DNA from: Candidatus Amarobacillus elongatus
GTDB taxonomy: Bacteria; Chloroflexota; Dehalococcoidia; Tepidiformales; Tepidiformaceae
NCBI GenBank assembly: GCA_016703545.1
Contig: JADJBX010000001.1
Coordinates: forward strand, 682,001 to 746,000
Direction of reading: 5' to 3'
Length of the DNA stretch: 64,000 nucleotides
Shown in pieces: positions 52,360-62,546 of this stretch. A model generated the notes under the pieces. That model saw only the letters and a list, made by a program, of their open reading frames with translations, was not told where the DNA came from and did no database searches. The translations under genes were made by a program, and so were the position numbers. Within the stretch, counting starts at the first letter, position 1. Each line of letters begins with the position of its first letter.

Positions 52360-53220
52360 TTAGACCGCGAGATCGACCCCGAGAACGCTCGGGGCAGTCG
52401 TTCCGGGGGCGGGCGGAACGGGTTCGAACGGTGCGGCTCCGGCACTGGTGTCGCCCTCATCGTCTTCCGACCAGAGTCTGAAGAAGGCGAAGGCGGCTTC
52501 GTCCTCGGCAGCGTGGTCGCGGCCGTCGCCGTCTTCGCGGAGGCGGCGCCGGACCTCGATGGCAAGACCGCCGCGGGCGGCGAGCACCTCGGCGGCGGTC
52601 AGCGGGCGGCCCGTGCCATCCGGACGCGGGGCGAGGGTGACGAACGCGGGTTCGAATGCGGAGAGCGACGGGTCTCCGCCGCCGTCGGCCCCGGCGGCGA
52701 TGGTGAGCACCACTCCCGGGAGGCCGGTGGTGTGGCCATGAGGTGCGAGCAGCAGCGGCTCGCCCAGCCGGGCCGCAAGGCGGCGCCCGCCCTCGCCCGA
52801 CAGGTACTCGCGGGGGACGGTGAGCGTGATGGTCACGGCGAGGTCCCGGCCGTCGGTGGTGCGAAGGACCGTGGACGCGCGAAAGACGGCGGTCGCGGGG
52901 TCGCCGGGAGCCTCGGCGGGGACGAATGCGAGGCGCACGCCAGGGTTGGCGGCGCCGGCGGAGGGGCCGGGGGCGGTGAGGGCCCGCACGAGCGCCGCGA
53001 ACAGGCGGGGCGATGTGCCACCGGTCCCGGTGGGGGCGAATTCGGCGGACGCCGCGGCGGCATCCTGGGCGGCGCGGGAGATGCTGGCGGTGTCGGCGGC
53101 GGCGCGAAGGCGGGCGGGGGTGGCGTGCGGGGCGCGCAGCGCCTCGCCGGGGGTGGCGGGGCCGGCGGCGCGCTGCCCCGGGAGGGTTGGGAACGAGGAC
53201 TGTTCGATGCGCACGGGCAC
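52360..53220 (-). CDS. Hypothetical protein
   Basis: A 286-residue protein of no recognised family, Ala/Pro/Gly/Arg-rich. Residues 1-70 are low-complexity, the middle (TTDGRDLAVTITLTVPREYL) is beta-strand rich, and the end is acidic (EDDEGDTSAGAAPFEP). No signal peptide or membrane segment. Its start (GTG 53220 or 53214) is uncertain. It is divergent from the glycosyltransferase at 53309. Confidence 0.5.
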   Translation of the reverse strand: MPVRIEQSSFPTLPGQRAAGPATPGEALRAPHATPARLRAAADTASISRAAQDAAAASAEFAPTGTGGTSPRLFAALVRALTAPGPSAGAANPGVRLAFVPAEAPGDPATAVFRASTVLRTTDGRDLAVTITLTVPREYLSGEGGRRLAARLGEPLLLAPHGHTTGLPGVVLTIAAGADGGGDPSLSAFEPAFVTLAPRPDGTGRPLTAAEVLAARGGLAIEVRRRLREDGDGRDHAAEDEAAFAFFRLWSEDDEGDTSAGAAPFEPVPPAPGTTAPSVLGVDLAV

Positions 53221-53308
53221 CCGGCCGCGGAATGGCTATTACCGGAGTATCGGCGGAAGGCCGGGGGAGTTGAGAGCGCCTGTCGGGATTCGCCCTCATA
53301 ATGGCGCG

Positions 53309-54535
53309 ATGCGTGCGGTGCTCCGAACGGCCAGGGCCGCCATTATCGCGGCGGAAGCGGTCGCGGTCGGGATCTCCCTCTACGAATCAGCGGTGATGGT
53401 GGCCGGGCGGTCACGGGAGCCGCGTGTGCCCGCGCCGCCGCCACGGTTGCCCCGCTTCGCGCTCATGATCTGCGCGCGGAACGAAGAGCGCGTCGTCGGC
53501 GGGATTCTGGAGACGCTGCTGCGGCAGGACTACCCGACGGCGCTGTTCGACGTTTTCCTTGTCGCCCACAACTGCACGGATGGAACGGCGGACGTGGCGC
53601 GGCGGCTGGGCGCGTGGGTGATCGACGCCACGGACACGCCGCCGGGCAAGGTCGAGGCGATGCGCCTTGGCCTGGACGCGATCGGCGAGGGGTACGACTT
53701 CATCGGGGTGTTCGACGCCGATTCGCGCGTGCCGCAGGGGTTCCTGCGGGCGGCGGCCGACGCCACGGACGGCGAGCAGTGCGTCCAGATCGAAACCGTT
53801 CCGCACCGCACGGACGATTGGCTGGCGACGGGGTACGGCCTCGGGCGGCGGGCGCGAAACCTCTTCTGGTGGCAGCCGCGTGCGCGCCTCGGCATGGGCA
53901 CGACGGTGAGCGGCAGCGGGTACTTCGTGCGGACGGAGCTCTTCCGCGAGATCCTCAAGGATGCGCACACGATGACGGAGGACCTCGAACTCACCGCGGG
54001 GCTGTACGCGCGCGGCGAGCGGGTGTCCTTCGTAAGCACGACGACGATCGAGGTCGAAGAGCCGCACCGGTTCGGGGCATCGCTGCGGCAGCGGTCGCGC
54101 TGGGTGCGTGGTCACTTCGCCGTGGTGCGCTCGTACTGGAAGCCAATCGGTGCACGCGCGGTGCGGGGCGACCTGCGGGCCTTCGATATCGGGCTGTATC
54201 TTCTGTTCCCGACGCGAGTCATGACGCGATCGGCGATCAGCGCGGCCTGGCTGCTGAAGCTGGTGCGCGGGCCGGGGCTGCCGCAGCCGTTGCTCACGCT
54301 GGCGATGCTGGCGGAGTGGGCCCTGCCCGCGGCCATCGCCGTGAGGGCGCGGCTGGTTCCCCTGAGCATCGGGGGGCTCGAAGCCGCCGTCCGGCATGGA
54401 TTGTTGAATCTGCTCTGGTTCCCCATCGGCCTGTGGGCGCTCGTGACGCCGGGGAACCGCAGCTGGGACCCGGTGCCGCGTGCCGCGGCCGAGGAGGAAC
54501 TGGATGCCGTCATCACGACCGGCCCGGCGGCCTGA
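53309..54535 (+). CDS. Family 2 glycosyltransferase (hyaluronan/cellulose synthase-like)
   Basis: A 408-residue membrane glycosyltransferase. One N-terminal membrane helix, then a GT-A domain: FALMICARNEERVVGGI, the metal motif VFDADSRVPQG, acceptor motif MTEDLELTAGLY and the QRSRWVRGHF (QxxRW) of processive GT2 enzymes, followed by several C-terminal helices. The polymer is unknown. It overlaps the next glycosyltransferase gene by 32 nt. Confidence 0.9.
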   Translation: MRAVLRTARAAIIAAEAVAVGISLYESAVMVAGRSREPRVPAPPPRLPRFALMICARNEERVVGGILETLLRQDYPTALFDVFLVAHNCTDGTADVARRLGAWVIDATDTPPGKVEAMRLGLDAIGEGYDFIGVFDADSRVPQGFLRAAADATDGEQCVQIETVPHRTDDWLATGYGLGRRARNLFWWQPRARLGMGTTVSGSGYFVRTELFREILKDAHTMTEDLELTAGLYARGERVSFVSTTTIEVEEPHRFGASLRQRSRWVRGHFAVVRSYWKPIGARAVRGDLRAFDIGLYLLFPTRVMTRSAISAAWLLKLVRGPGLPQPLLTLAMLAEWALPAAIAVRARLVPLSIGGLEAAVRHGLLNLLWFPIGLWALVTPGNRSWDPVPRAAAEEELDAVITTGPAA

Positions 54536-56063
54536 AACGCGGGCGCTCGGAGTCTTCATCGCCGGCACGGCGGTGCTCGCGCTGACGTGGCTGTTCGGGT
54601 TTTCGCTGCGCGCGCCCATCTGGTCGGAAGACATCGAGAACGTGCGGCGGTCGGGGCTGTTCCGCATCTATGGAGGCGGTTCCGAGGACATGGTGAACAC
54701 GGCGCTGCTCATCATGCTGCTCTGCGGCGGCTATCTCGCGGCGCTGTGGGGGCTGCGAAAAGGGTTCCCGCGTTCGTTCCCTGTGGCCATCGCGGGGTCG
54801 GTGGTTGTCATCTTCTGCGTGCTCCCGGTGGCGCCGCTGACCTCGCCGGATGCGGCGCACCTGGCCGCCGACATTCGCACCTTCTACCGCGGCACCGACC
54901 CGACATCCCGGGAGGGGGCGCCGAACAAGCAGGACGACCCGGTGGCGCGCGAAGTACGCGTCTTCGATGACTCGCCGAGCGGCTACGGGCCGGTGGCGTA
55001 CGCGGTCGGCGGCATCAGTCTTCCGTTCGTGGGGGACTCGCTGCGCGGGAACGTGTACGGGGTGAAGGTGGTCGCGGCGCTGTTCCTGGTGGCGACGGGG
55101 ATCGCGACGGCGTTCGTGGCGCGCAAGCTGGGCTACGAACCGGGGATGGCGATGGCGTACGTCACGCTGAACCCGCTCGTGCTCTGGGAGTTCGTGGCGG
55201 ATGGCCACAATGACCCCATCATGACCGGCTTCGGGATGGCGGCGATCCTGCTGGCGGTGCAGGACCGGGTGCGCTGGCGGCTCGCGGCGGCGCCCCTGGC
55301 AGCGCTTTCGGTGCTCGCGAAGTACGCGATGATCGTGGTCGCGCCGGTGTTCGCGGCGTGGTGGATCGAGCGGCTGCGGCAGAATCCGCCGGGCTGGATG
55401 CCGAAGCCCATTACGGCGCTGCTGCCGTATGCACGGCCGTTGATGGCGGCCGCCGCGGTGTGCGCGGGCGTGCTGGTGGCGCTGGTGCTGGGGATGGACC
55501 TGCTGCGGAACGGGGCCGCGGGGCCCGCGACGGGGCTTACCCGGAACACGCCCTGGACCTTCCTTCGCGACTGGTTCGACACGAAGGAACGGGAGAACTG
55601 GGTGTTCGGCGTGTGCTACGCCGGCGTGGCCACGACGGCCGGGCTGATCATCCTGCGCCACCGGCTGGAGAACGCTCGGGACGCGATGGCGGCGGCGGCG
55701 CTGCTGATGGCGATCTTCCTGTTCGCGCTTTCGCCGAACCTGCGGCACTGGTACCAGCTGTGGGTGCTGCCGCTCATCGCGCTGGGCGGGCGGCGGTGGC
55801 TCATGGCCGGAGGCATCGCCTTCTCGCTGGGCGCGTTCATGACGATCCTCTCCCTCAACTGGCAGGGCGCGATCCAGACCGACATGGGGATCAAGAACCC
55901 GGTCGACAATTCCGTGATGGCGCTCTGGGTGCTCACCATCTCGGTGGCGCTGTTCACCTGGTACCGCGACCGCGAGGCCGAGCGGCGCTCCGCGGAAGCG
56001 GAGGCACGCCGCGCGCAGCGGCGCGTGCCGGGGCGCGCGGCGCGGGCCGGGGCGCGGCGCTGA
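54504..56063 (+). CDS. Polyprenyl-phosphate-type membrane glycosyltransferase (DUF2029/GT87-like)
   Basis: A 519-residue protein with about 11-13 membrane segments. The first extracytoplasmic loop has the acidic SPDAAHLAADIRTFYRGTDP and the later VADGHNDPIMTGFG, typical of GT-C enzymes (DUF2029/GT87) that use polyprenyl-phosphate sugars. The C-terminus is basic (Arg/Ala-rich). ATG 54504 has GGAGGAAC just upstream. It is coupled to the GT2 gene, so the two probably build one glycan. Confidence 0.75.
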   Translation: MPSSRPARRPETRALGVFIAGTAVLALTWLFGFSLRAPIWSEDIENVRRSGLFRIYGGGSEDMVNTALLIMLLCGGYLAALWGLRKGFPRSFPVAIAGSVVVIFCVLPVAPLTSPDAAHLAADIRTFYRGTDPTSREGAPNKQDDPVAREVRVFDDSPSGYGPVAYAVGGISLPFVGDSLRGNVYGVKVVAALFLVATGIATAFVARKLGYEPGMAMAYVTLNPLVLWEFVADGHNDPIMTGFGMAAILLAVQDRVRWRLAAAPLAALSVLAKYAMIVVAPVFAAWWIERLRQNPPGWMPKPITALLPYARPLMAAAAVCAGVLVALVLGMDLLRNGAAGPATGLTRNTPWTFLRDWFDTKERENWVFGVCYAGVATTAGLIILRHRLENARDAMAAAALLMAIFLFALSPNLRHWYQLWVLPLIALGGRRWLMAGGIAFSLGAFMTILSLNWQGAIQTDMGIKNPVDNSVMALWVLTISVALFTWYRDREAERRSAEAEARRAQRRVPGRAARAGARR

Positions 56064-56126
56064 TCGCCGAGGTTTCGCGGTAGGCGGCCCGGGGGCACAG
56101 TAAACGCGGGGGGAACCGCCGGGCCG

Positions 56127-56948
56127 ATGCTCGAGCTGCTGCTACTGGTCCCGCTGGGCGTGGCGGTTGGCGCGTTCGGAACGCTGGTGGGCGCCGGCGG
56201 CGGCTTCGTGCTGGTCCCCGTGTTGCTCCTGCTCTACCCGGACCGCGACCCCGAAACGATCACTTCCATGTCCCTGTTCGTGGTCTGGGCGAATGCGACC
56301 TCGGGCACGCTGGCCTACGTGCGCCAGCGGCGGGTGGACTACTTCAGCGGCATCTGGTTCGCCATCGGGACGTTGCCGGGAGCGGTGGCAGGGGCGCTGA
56401 TCGTCGGCTACATCCCGCGGCGGGCGTTCAACATCATCTTCGCCGCGGTGCTCATCCTGCTCGGGCTCTTCCTGTTCTTCCGTTCGCAATCGACCGCGAT
56501 CCGTGCGCCGCTGCAGGGCAAGGGCGTGGTGCACCGGCGCATCACCGATGCGAACGGGTCGACGTTCATGTACTCCTACCGGCTGTGGCAGGGCGTGGCC
56601 ATCAGCACGGCCGTCGGCTTCATGTCGAGCCTGCTGGGAATCGGCGGGGGCGTGGTCCACGTCCCGGTGATGGCGACCGTGCTGCACTTCCCCGTGCACA
56701 TCGCGGCGGCGACGTCGCACTTCGTGCTCGCCTTCATGGCGCTGGAAGGCACGGGGGTGCACCTGGCAACGGGCGCGCTGGGATGGGACCAGGCGCTGGC
56801 GCAGGCCTCCGCCATCGCACTGGGCGCCATCCCCGGCGCACAGATCGGCGCGCGGCTTTCGCACCGGCTCCACGGAGGGATCATCATTCGCGCGCTGGCG
56901 GCCGCGCTGATCCTCGTGGGCGTGCGGCTGGCCTTCGCCGCCTTCTAG
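56127..56948 (+). CDS. TauE/SafE family transporter
   Basis: A 273-residue membrane protein of the TauE/SafE (DUF81) group with eight helices in two halves. The conserved repeats are FGTLVGAGGGFVLVPVLLLL and SSLLGIGGGVVHVPVMATVL. Relatives export sulfite, organosulfonates or similar anions. It is 63 nt after the previous gene and probably ends the same transcript. Confidence 0.9.
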   Translation: MLELLLLVPLGVAVGAFGTLVGAGGGFVLVPVLLLLYPDRDPETITSMSLFVVWANATSGTLAYVRQRRVDYFSGIWFAIGTLPGAVAGALIVGYIPRRAFNIIFAAVLILLGLFLFFRSQSTAIRAPLQGKGVVHRRITDANGSTFMYSYRLWQGVAISTAVGFMSSLLGIGGGVVHVPVMATVLHFPVHIAAATSHFVLAFMALEGTGVHLATGALGWDQALAQASAIALGAIPGAQIGARLSHRLHGGIIIRALAAALILVGVRLAFAAF

Positions 56949-56963
56949 TAACTCCTCTCCGGC

Positions 56964-57476
56964 TCAGGAACTGGATGCGCCGGACCACGGGTAACTGACG
57001 TTGCCGTCCTCATCGACAACGGCGATGGGACGCTGCGTGGCCTCGATCGCCTTGTCGAGGGTGGCGCCGCGAAGGCGGTCCATGAGGCCCGGCTCGGACA
57101 TCGCCGCGGGAAGCATGATGAGGTCGACCCCGTGCTGCTCGGCGTACTCGGCGAGGCCGTTCGCGCCCTTCTGGCTCGGGAGCCAGCCCCACGCCTGGAT
57201 GCCTTCGTCGCGCGCATGGCTAACCTGGTCGGCGATGGCGTGGCGGCCGGCGGCCTCGAGGTCCGTGGGGTCGAGGAGGTCGGGGTACTGCTCGGCGGCG
57301 CCTTCGCCCGACCATTCCGTCGGCGTGGGGGCGGCGAGCAGCTGGGCGGCATCGATGTCGTAGAGGATGAGGCGTGCCTGGGCGGCCTTCGCGGTCTCCT
57401 CGGCGGCCATGCGCAGGGTGTGGTAGCGGTCGTCTTCGGAAGTGTAGGCGAGGATGCAGGTGGGGCTGGTGCTCAT
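56964..57476 (-). CDS. UspA-like stress protein
   Basis: About 170 residues. The sequence [20 protein letters not shown] opens like a universal stress protein (Rossmann-like) and ends [15 protein letters not shown], then [12 protein letters not shown]. The nucleotide-binding G-x2-G-x9-G motif of ATP-binding UspA proteins is not clear. GGAG lies 5 nt before the ATG. It is divergent from glgX. Confidence 0.65.
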   Translation of the reverse strand: MSTSPTCILAYTSEDDRYHTLRMAAEETAKAAQARLILYDIDAAQLLAAPTPTEWSGEGAAEQYPDLLDPTDLEAAGRHAIADQVSHARDEGIQAWGWLPSQKGANGLAEYAEQHGVDLIMLPAAMSEPGLMDRLRGATLDKAIEATQRPIAVVDEDGNVSYPWSGASSS

Positions 57477-57676
57477 GGAGTCTCCGGCTGGCCGAACGTG
57501 GCCCGTACCCCGTTTGTACGGCGCGGCGCGTGCCGGTTTCGCGGAGGGGCCGGGGCGCTGGCGATGCAAACGAATCGCAGGCGAGCCATGCGATGGAATT
57601 GCGAGACATGGTTCGCGGGGCCGGGCATTGCCGCGCCGGGAACACTCGTACGCTGACAACAGGAGGATCGAATCCG

Positions 57677-59857
57677 ATGACAGCACCCCTTGTTGGCCGC
57701 TTCCGCGTGCTGCCCGGGACGCCGTACCCACTGGGCGCGACGTGGGATGGAAGCGGTGTGAACTTCGCGCTCTTTTCCGAGGGGGCCGAGGGCGTGGAGC
57801 TCTGCCTGTACGCGCCCGATGGAAGCGAGTTGGCCCGCATCACGATGCGCGAGCAGACGGACTTCGTGTGGCATTGCTACCTGCCCGAGGCGCGCCCGGG
57901 CATGCTCTACGGCTACCGCGTCAGGGGACCGTACGACCCCGCGAACGGGCTCCGGTTCAACCCGAACAAGCTGCTCATCGACCCGTACGCGAAGGCTATC
58001 TCGGGCGTGGTGGAGTGGTCGGAGGCGATGTTCGGCTATCCAATCGAGGGCGGCGAAGACCGCGATCTCGAGTTCGACGATGAAGACAGCGCGCCCGGCA
58101 TGCCGAAATCCGTGGTGGTGGAGCCGGCGTTCTCCTGGGCGGACGACCGGCCGCCGAAGACGCCGTGGCACCGGACGGTCATCTATGAGGCGCACGTTCG
58201 CGGCCTGACGATGCTGCACCCGGAGATCCCGCCGGAGCTGCGCGGCACGTACTCGGCGGTGGCGGACCATCGCATGGTGCGCTACCTGAAGGACCTCGGG
58301 GTGACGGCGATCGAGCTCATGCCGGTGCATCACTTCGTGCACGACAAGCACCTGGTGGACCGCGGCCTGCGCAACTACTGGGGCTACAACTCCATCGGCT
58401 ACCTCGCGCCCGATGGCCGCTACGCCTCGGACCGGCGGCCCGGCCGGGTGGTGGACGAGTTCAAGACGATGGTGAAGACGCTCCACCGGGCGGGGATCGA
58501 GGTCATCCTCGACGTGGTTTACAACCACACGGCGGAGGGGAACCACCTGGGGCCGACGCTCGCCTTCCGGGGGGCGGATAACCGTTCGTACTACCGGTTG
58601 GTGGACGAAGGCCGGTTCTACATGGACTACACGGGGACGGGGAACACGTTGAACATGCTCCACCCCCGCGTCATCCAGCTGATCATGGACAGCCTTCGCT
58701 ACTGGGTGCAGGACATGCACGTGGACGGCTTCCGCTTCGACCTCGCGGCGACGCTTGCCCGCGAACTGCACGCGGTGGACCGCCTGAGCGCGTTCTTCGA
58801 CATCATCCACCAGGACCCGGTGCTCTCGCAGGTGAAGCTGATTGCGGAGCCGTGGGACATCGGCGAGGGGGGTTACCAGGTCGGGAACTTCCCCGTGCTG
58901 TGGGCCGAGTGGAACGGGAAGTACCGCGACACCATCCGCCGTTACTGGAAAGGTGACGAGGGGACGGTGGCGGAACTGGGCTACCGGCTGACGGGCAGTT
59001 CCGACCTGTACGCGACGAACGGGCGGCACCCGTACGCGAGCATCAACTTCGTCACCGCGCACGACGGGTTCACGCTGCGCGACCTCGTCAGCTACAACGA
59101 CAAGCACAACGAGGCGAACGGCGAGGAGAACCGCGACGGCAGCGACGACAACCTCAGCTGGAATTGCGGCGTCGAAGGGGAGACCGACGACCCGGAAGTG
59201 AACGCGCTGCGGGCACGCCAGCAGCGGAACTTCATCACGACGCTGATGCTTTCGCAGGGGACGCCGATGCTGCTGCACGGCGACGAATCGGGGCGGACGC
59301 AGCCCGGCAACAACAACGTCTACTGCCAGTACAACGCGATCAGCTGGCAGCAGTGGGACCTCGGAGAGGGGCAGCAGGAGCTGCTGGAGTGGACGCGGCG
59401 GGTGGTCGCGTTCCGCCATCGCCACCCGGTCCTGCGGCGCCGTAACTACTTCCGGGGGCGGCCCATTCGCGGCGAGGGGATCAAGGACATCAGCTGGCTT
59501 CGCCCGGACGGGACCGAAATGGAGGAGGGCGACTGGCAGGACCCGGAGCGTCGCACGCTGGGAATGTGGCTGGCGGGCAGCGCCGCGGATTTGACGGACG
59601 ACGAAGGGATGCCGGTGCGGGACGACAACATCCTCATCCTGCTGAACGCCCACCACGAAGGGTGCGAATTCGTGCTCCCCGCGGCGGCGGGACGGCGCCA
59701 GCGCTGGTCACTGGCGCTCGACACCGTCCACCCCGAGGCGGAGGAAGGGGCCACGAACCTGGTCGCCGGGGAGCGCTTCGTGCTGGAGCCGCGATCGATG
59801 GCGGTGCTGGTGAACACGCCGGACCGAGCACGGCGAGGAGCCCCGGGCGGGGCGTGA
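57677..59857 (+). CDS. glgX: Glycogen debranching enzyme GlgX
   Basis: A GH13 isoamylase-type enzyme of 726 residues that trims alpha-1,6 branches of glycogen. Nucleophile [12 protein letters not shown], acid-base [12 protein letters not shown] and the third acid [17 protein letters not shown] are present. The N-terminal CBM48 starts [17 protein letters not shown]. The ribosome site AGGAGG lies 10 nt before the ATG. No other glycogen gene lies within the window. Confidence 0.95.
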   Translation: MTAPLVGRFRVLPGTPYPLGATWDGSGVNFALFSEGAEGVELCLYAPDGSELARITMREQTDFVWHCYLPEARPGMLYGYRVRGPYDPANGLRFNPNKLLIDPYAKAISGVVEWSEAMFGYPIEGGEDRDLEFDDEDSAPGMPKSVVVEPAFSWADDRPPKTPWHRTVIYEAHVRGLTMLHPEIPPELRGTYSAVADHRMVRYLKDLGVTAIELMPVHHFVHDKHLVDRGLRNYWGYNSIGYLAPDGRYASDRRPGRVVDEFKTMVKTLHRAGIEVILDVVYNHTAEGNHLGPTLAFRGADNRSYYRLVDEGRFYMDYTGTGNTLNMLHPRVIQLIMDSLRYWVQDMHVDGFRFDLAATLARELHAVDRLSAFFDIIHQDPVLSQVKLIAEPWDIGEGGYQVGNFPVLWAEWNGKYRDTIRRYWKGDEGTVAELGYRLTGSSDLYATNGRHPYASINFVTAHDGFTLRDLVSYNDKHNEANGEENRDGSDDNLSWNCGVEGETDDPEVNALRARQQRNFITTLMLSQGTPMLLHGDESGRTQPGNNNVYCQYNAISWQQWDLGEGQQELLEWTRRVVAFRHRHPVLRRRNYFRGRPIRGEGIKDISWLRPDGTEMEEGDWQDPERRTLGMWLAGSAADLTDDEGMPVRDDNILILLNAHHEGCEFVLPAAAGRRQRWSLALDTVHPEAEEGATNLVAGERFVLEPRSMAVLVNTPDRARRGAPGGA

Positions 59858-59886
59858 AAGGGCCGGGGGGCGTGGGAGTCGGCGCG

Positions 59887-60153
59887 TTAGACGATGAACG
59901 ACATCGCGACGATGAAGCCGATGACCACGGCCCCCACACCGGCGACGGTCAGCAGGTCCTTGTGGACGTAGCTGTAGTCCCGGTTCACGTGGTGCTGGCG
60001 GTGGTGGGCGGCGGGAGCGGCAGGGGCGCGGCGTCGCGAGGCGGCGGAAAGCGGGGTGCCTTCGAAGGCGCCTTCGGCGGTCGCTTCGGGCCGGGGCAGG
60101 GCAGCCGCCGGGGCGACGCGGCGCCGCCGCTGGCGTGGTTGGCGTGCGGTCAT
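59887..60153 (-). CDS. Small membrane protein
   Basis: An 88-residue protein with an arginine/alanine-rich N-terminal half and one C-terminal membrane helix (LLTVAGVGAVVIGFIVAMSF). It contains a His cluster (AHHRQHHVNRDY). No family recognised. Confidence 0.5.
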   Translation of the reverse strand: MTARQPRQRRRRVAPAAALPRPEATAEGAFEGTPLSAASRRRAPAAPAAHHRQHHVNRDYSYVHKDLLTVAGVGAVVIGFIVAMSFIV

Positions 60154-60222
60154 GCTTGCGATGCTACTCCCGGCGGGGGGAAGACTCCAGCGTCCGGGAG
60201 GCGCGAGGCGAGTCCCAGCGGG

Positions 60223-61641
60223 TCACAGGTGAAGGAAGAGGCGAGTCTCGTCGCCGTCGACTTCGAGGCGATCGACCAGTTCGCGAATGGCGGACTGGAG
60301 CGTGGCGAAATCCATGGATTCCCAGTCGCGCGCGACCCTGCGGCGCAGGGATTCGAGGTGGCGGCGGCGCTCCTCCTCGGTTTCGTGGGCGGCGAGCCGT
60401 TCGCGGGCGGCGGCAAGCTCGTCCTCGAGGGTGGCCTGCTCCTGCACGAGTTCGCCGCCGAGGGCGCGCATCCGTTCGAGCGTGATGTGGCCGTGGGCGG
60501 CGTCGGCCACGAGCTCCTCGACGTGCCGGCGGGTGCGGCGCATGCGGCCCTCGACGCGCTCCACCTGCGCGGTGAGATCGAGCACGTAGGAGCTTGCGTT
60601 GCCGGCGCGCCCGATGCGCGCGACGGTGCCCGGCGCGTCCTCGGCGAGGAGGTCGCGCAGCTTCGCCTCGAGCTCGGCGGCGCGCTGGGTGTTGTACTCG
60701 CAGGCGTTCTGATTGGTGCGGCTTTCGCACTGGTAGTAGCGGTAGCCGGAGGACTTCGTCTCGCCGTCGCGGGTGGTCCACTTCTGGCGGCGGGAGACGC
60801 CAATCATGCGGTTGCCGCAGCGCCCGCAATAGGCGATTCCGCTGAGCAGGAAGGGGACGACGGTGCGCTCGCCGCCGCTGGAGCGCGCGCGCTGGAGGCG
60901 GTCCTGGACGCGGCGGAAGTCCTCCTGCGAGACGAGCGCGGGGTGGCTGCCGGGCACCTTTACGCCGAAGCGGGCGTAGGTGCCGAGGTAGGTGCGGTTC
61001 CGGAGCATGTCGCGGACGGAGACCATGCTCCAGCGGCCGCCGCGGCGGGTGCGCATGCCCTCTTCGTTCAGCCGCCCGGCGATCTTGCGGATGCCGAGCT
61101 CCTCCTGGAGGTAGAGCCGGAAGATGTAGCGAACGACGACGGCCTCTTCGGGCACGAGTTCCAGGCGGCGGCGGGGGCCGACGCGGTAACCGAACGGCGG
61201 GCGGCCAAGTGCTTCGCCGCGGACGGCCTTGCGGCGCATGGCGCTGCGCACCCGTTCGGAAACGGGCGTGCCCTCGGCGTGGTCGGCCCACGCATCGATG
61301 AGTTCGCGGGCGGCTTCGCGCCCGGTGTGGACGGAGATCACCTGCACGCCAGTGTTCTCGATGGCGAGGAGCGCCATGGCGGCGTGGCCGAGATCCGGCC
61401 CAAGGGCGCCCGCGCCATCGACGGCGACGACCATGAACCCCCGGCCTTCGCGCTGGAGGTACTGGAGCATCTGGCGGAGGCCGGCGCCGCGCGGTTCGCT
61501 GTCGGCGGTATCGAGGAAGGTGGCGGCGACTTCGTACCCTTCGCGGGCGCAGAAATCGAGGAACGCCTGGTTCTGCTCACCGACGGTGCGCTTCACGCCG
61601 TTGCGGCGGGCGCCTTCGACGAAGTAGCCGACAGCCTGCAT
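60223..61641 (-). CDS. Serine-recombinase-family protein lacking catalytic residues
   Basis: A 472-residue protein with the architecture of large serine recombinases: an N-terminal resolvase-like domain, a recombinase domain (RPPFGYRVGPRRRLELVPEE, RKIAGRLNEEGMRTRRGGRW), a zinc ribbon (IAYCGRCGNRMIG, YYQCESRTNQNACEYN) and a coiled coil at the end. In the N-terminal domain the usual R-V-S motif reads GYFVEGARRN, and the usual D-R-x-x-R motif reads AVDGAGALGPD: both the serine nucleophile and the arginines are absent. It starts 5 nt after the zinc-ribbon gene stop, so it is cotranscribed with a core gene. Probably a repurposed DNA-binding protein. Confidence 0.85.
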   Translation of the reverse strand: MQAVGYFVEGARRNGVKRTVGEQNQAFLDFCAREGYEVAATFLDTADSEPRGAGLRQMLQYLQREGRGFMVVAVDGAGALGPDLGHAAMALLAIENTGVQVISVHTGREAARELIDAWADHAEGTPVSERVRSAMRRKAVRGEALGRPPFGYRVGPRRRLELVPEEAVVVRYIFRLYLQEELGIRKIAGRLNEEGMRTRRGGRWSMVSVRDMLRNRTYLGTYARFGVKVPGSHPALVSQEDFRRVQDRLQRARSSGGERTVVPFLLSGIAYCGRCGNRMIGVSRRQKWTTRDGETKSSGYRYYQCESRTNQNACEYNTQRAAELEAKLRDLLAEDAPGTVARIGRAGNASSYVLDLTAQVERVEGRMRRTRRHVEELVADAAHGHITLERMRALGGELVQEQATLEDELAAARERLAAHETEEERRRHLESLRRRVARDWESMDFATLQSAIRELVDRLEVDGDETRLFLHL

Positions 61642-61645
61642 GCGG

Positions 61646-62347
61646 CTACCCGACCGCGAGGATGCGTTCGCAGTTCGGGCACTGCGCGATATCGGAGATG
61701 GAGAGGGCCTTGCGGCGGACGCTATCGGGGACGGAGACGCGGCAGCCGCCGCACATCCCGCCGGAGAGGCGGCTCACGGCCATGCCGCCCTTGCGGCGGC
61801 GCAGGTCCTCGTACAGGTGGAGGGCGCGCGGGGGGATGCGGGTCTTCTGCATCTCGCGCTTCGCATCGGCGCGCGCGATGGCGTCGCCGAGGCGGAGGCT
61901 TTCGTGGCGCAGTTCCTGTTGTTGGAGCTGCCAGCGCCCTTCGAGGACGCGTGCGCGACGCTCGCCGTTGGCGGCTTCGCGGTTGACCTTCTCGGCCGTG
62001 TCGAGCGCCTCGATCAGGGCGTCCTCGACGGTGGCGCGGGTGCCCTTGAGGGTGTCGACCTCGTGCTGGAGGTTCGTCAGCTCCTTGGGGGAGTGGATGG
62101 AGCCGTCGTAGAGCTTCTTTTCGTCGGCGGCGATCTTGTCGGAGAGGGCCTCGACTTCGCCTTCGAGGCGGCGCTGCTCGCGGCGGGAGGTTTCCTGGCG
62201 GGCGCGAATGGCGGCGAGGTCGCGGCGGGCGTCGTTCAGTTCCTCGTCGCCCTGGAGGCGGCGCTCGGCATCGGCGAGGGCCGCGCGGAGGGCGGCGGCT
62301 TCGTCGTCGAGGGACTGCAGGGTGAGGATTTCAAGTACCTGGGACAT
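61646..62347 (-). CDS. Coiled-coil zinc-ribbon protein (zf-RING_7/DUF164 family)
   Basis: A 233-residue protein: an extended coiled coil (about residues 10-170, Glu/Arg/Leu-rich, with DGSIHSPKELTNLQHEVDTL in its centre) and a C-terminal four-cysteine zinc ribbon (GGMCGGCRVSVP and IAQCPNCERIL). This family is broadly conserved and thought to bind nucleic acid. It forms a two-gene transcript with the degenerate recombinase. Confidence 0.9.
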   Translation of the reverse strand: MSQVLEILTLQSLDDEAAALRAALADAERRLQGDEELNDARRDLAAIRARQETSRREQRRLEGEVEALSDKIAADEKKLYDGSIHSPKELTNLQHEVDTLKGTRATVEDALIEALDTAEKVNREAANGERRARVLEGRWQLQQQELRHESLRLGDAIARADAKREMQKTRIPPRALHLYEDLRRRKGGMAVSRLSGGMCGGCRVSVPDSVRRKALSISDIAQCPNCERILAVG

Positions 62348-62511
62348 AGGCTAACCGTAGCGCAAAGGCTAGCGATGCAGATTCCGGGCGTAAACGGGGG
62401 AGCGTCCCGCGTGGGGGCTTTCCCCGCAATCGTCACGCAATCGAGGCCGTTATGGCTCCCTGCGGGCGGAGCGGCGGGGAAACGGGGAGCGGGACGGGTG
62501 GGCCATGTGGC

Positions 62512-62517
62512 TATACT
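62512..62517 (+). promoter_or_regulatory. -10 element for the DUF177-rpmF transcript
   Basis: TATACT, 29 nt before the DUF177 ATG. No clear -35. The rest of the 199-nt divergent spacer shows nothing else I can name. Confidence 0.4.
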
Positions 62518-62546
62518 GGGTGAACCTCCACCCGCGAGGCATAGCC

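Noticed and set aside
60223..61641. Mobile element or integrase with attachment sites
   Set aside because: No flanking repeats or cargo genes, and no catalytic residues; it follows a core gene directly on the same strand.
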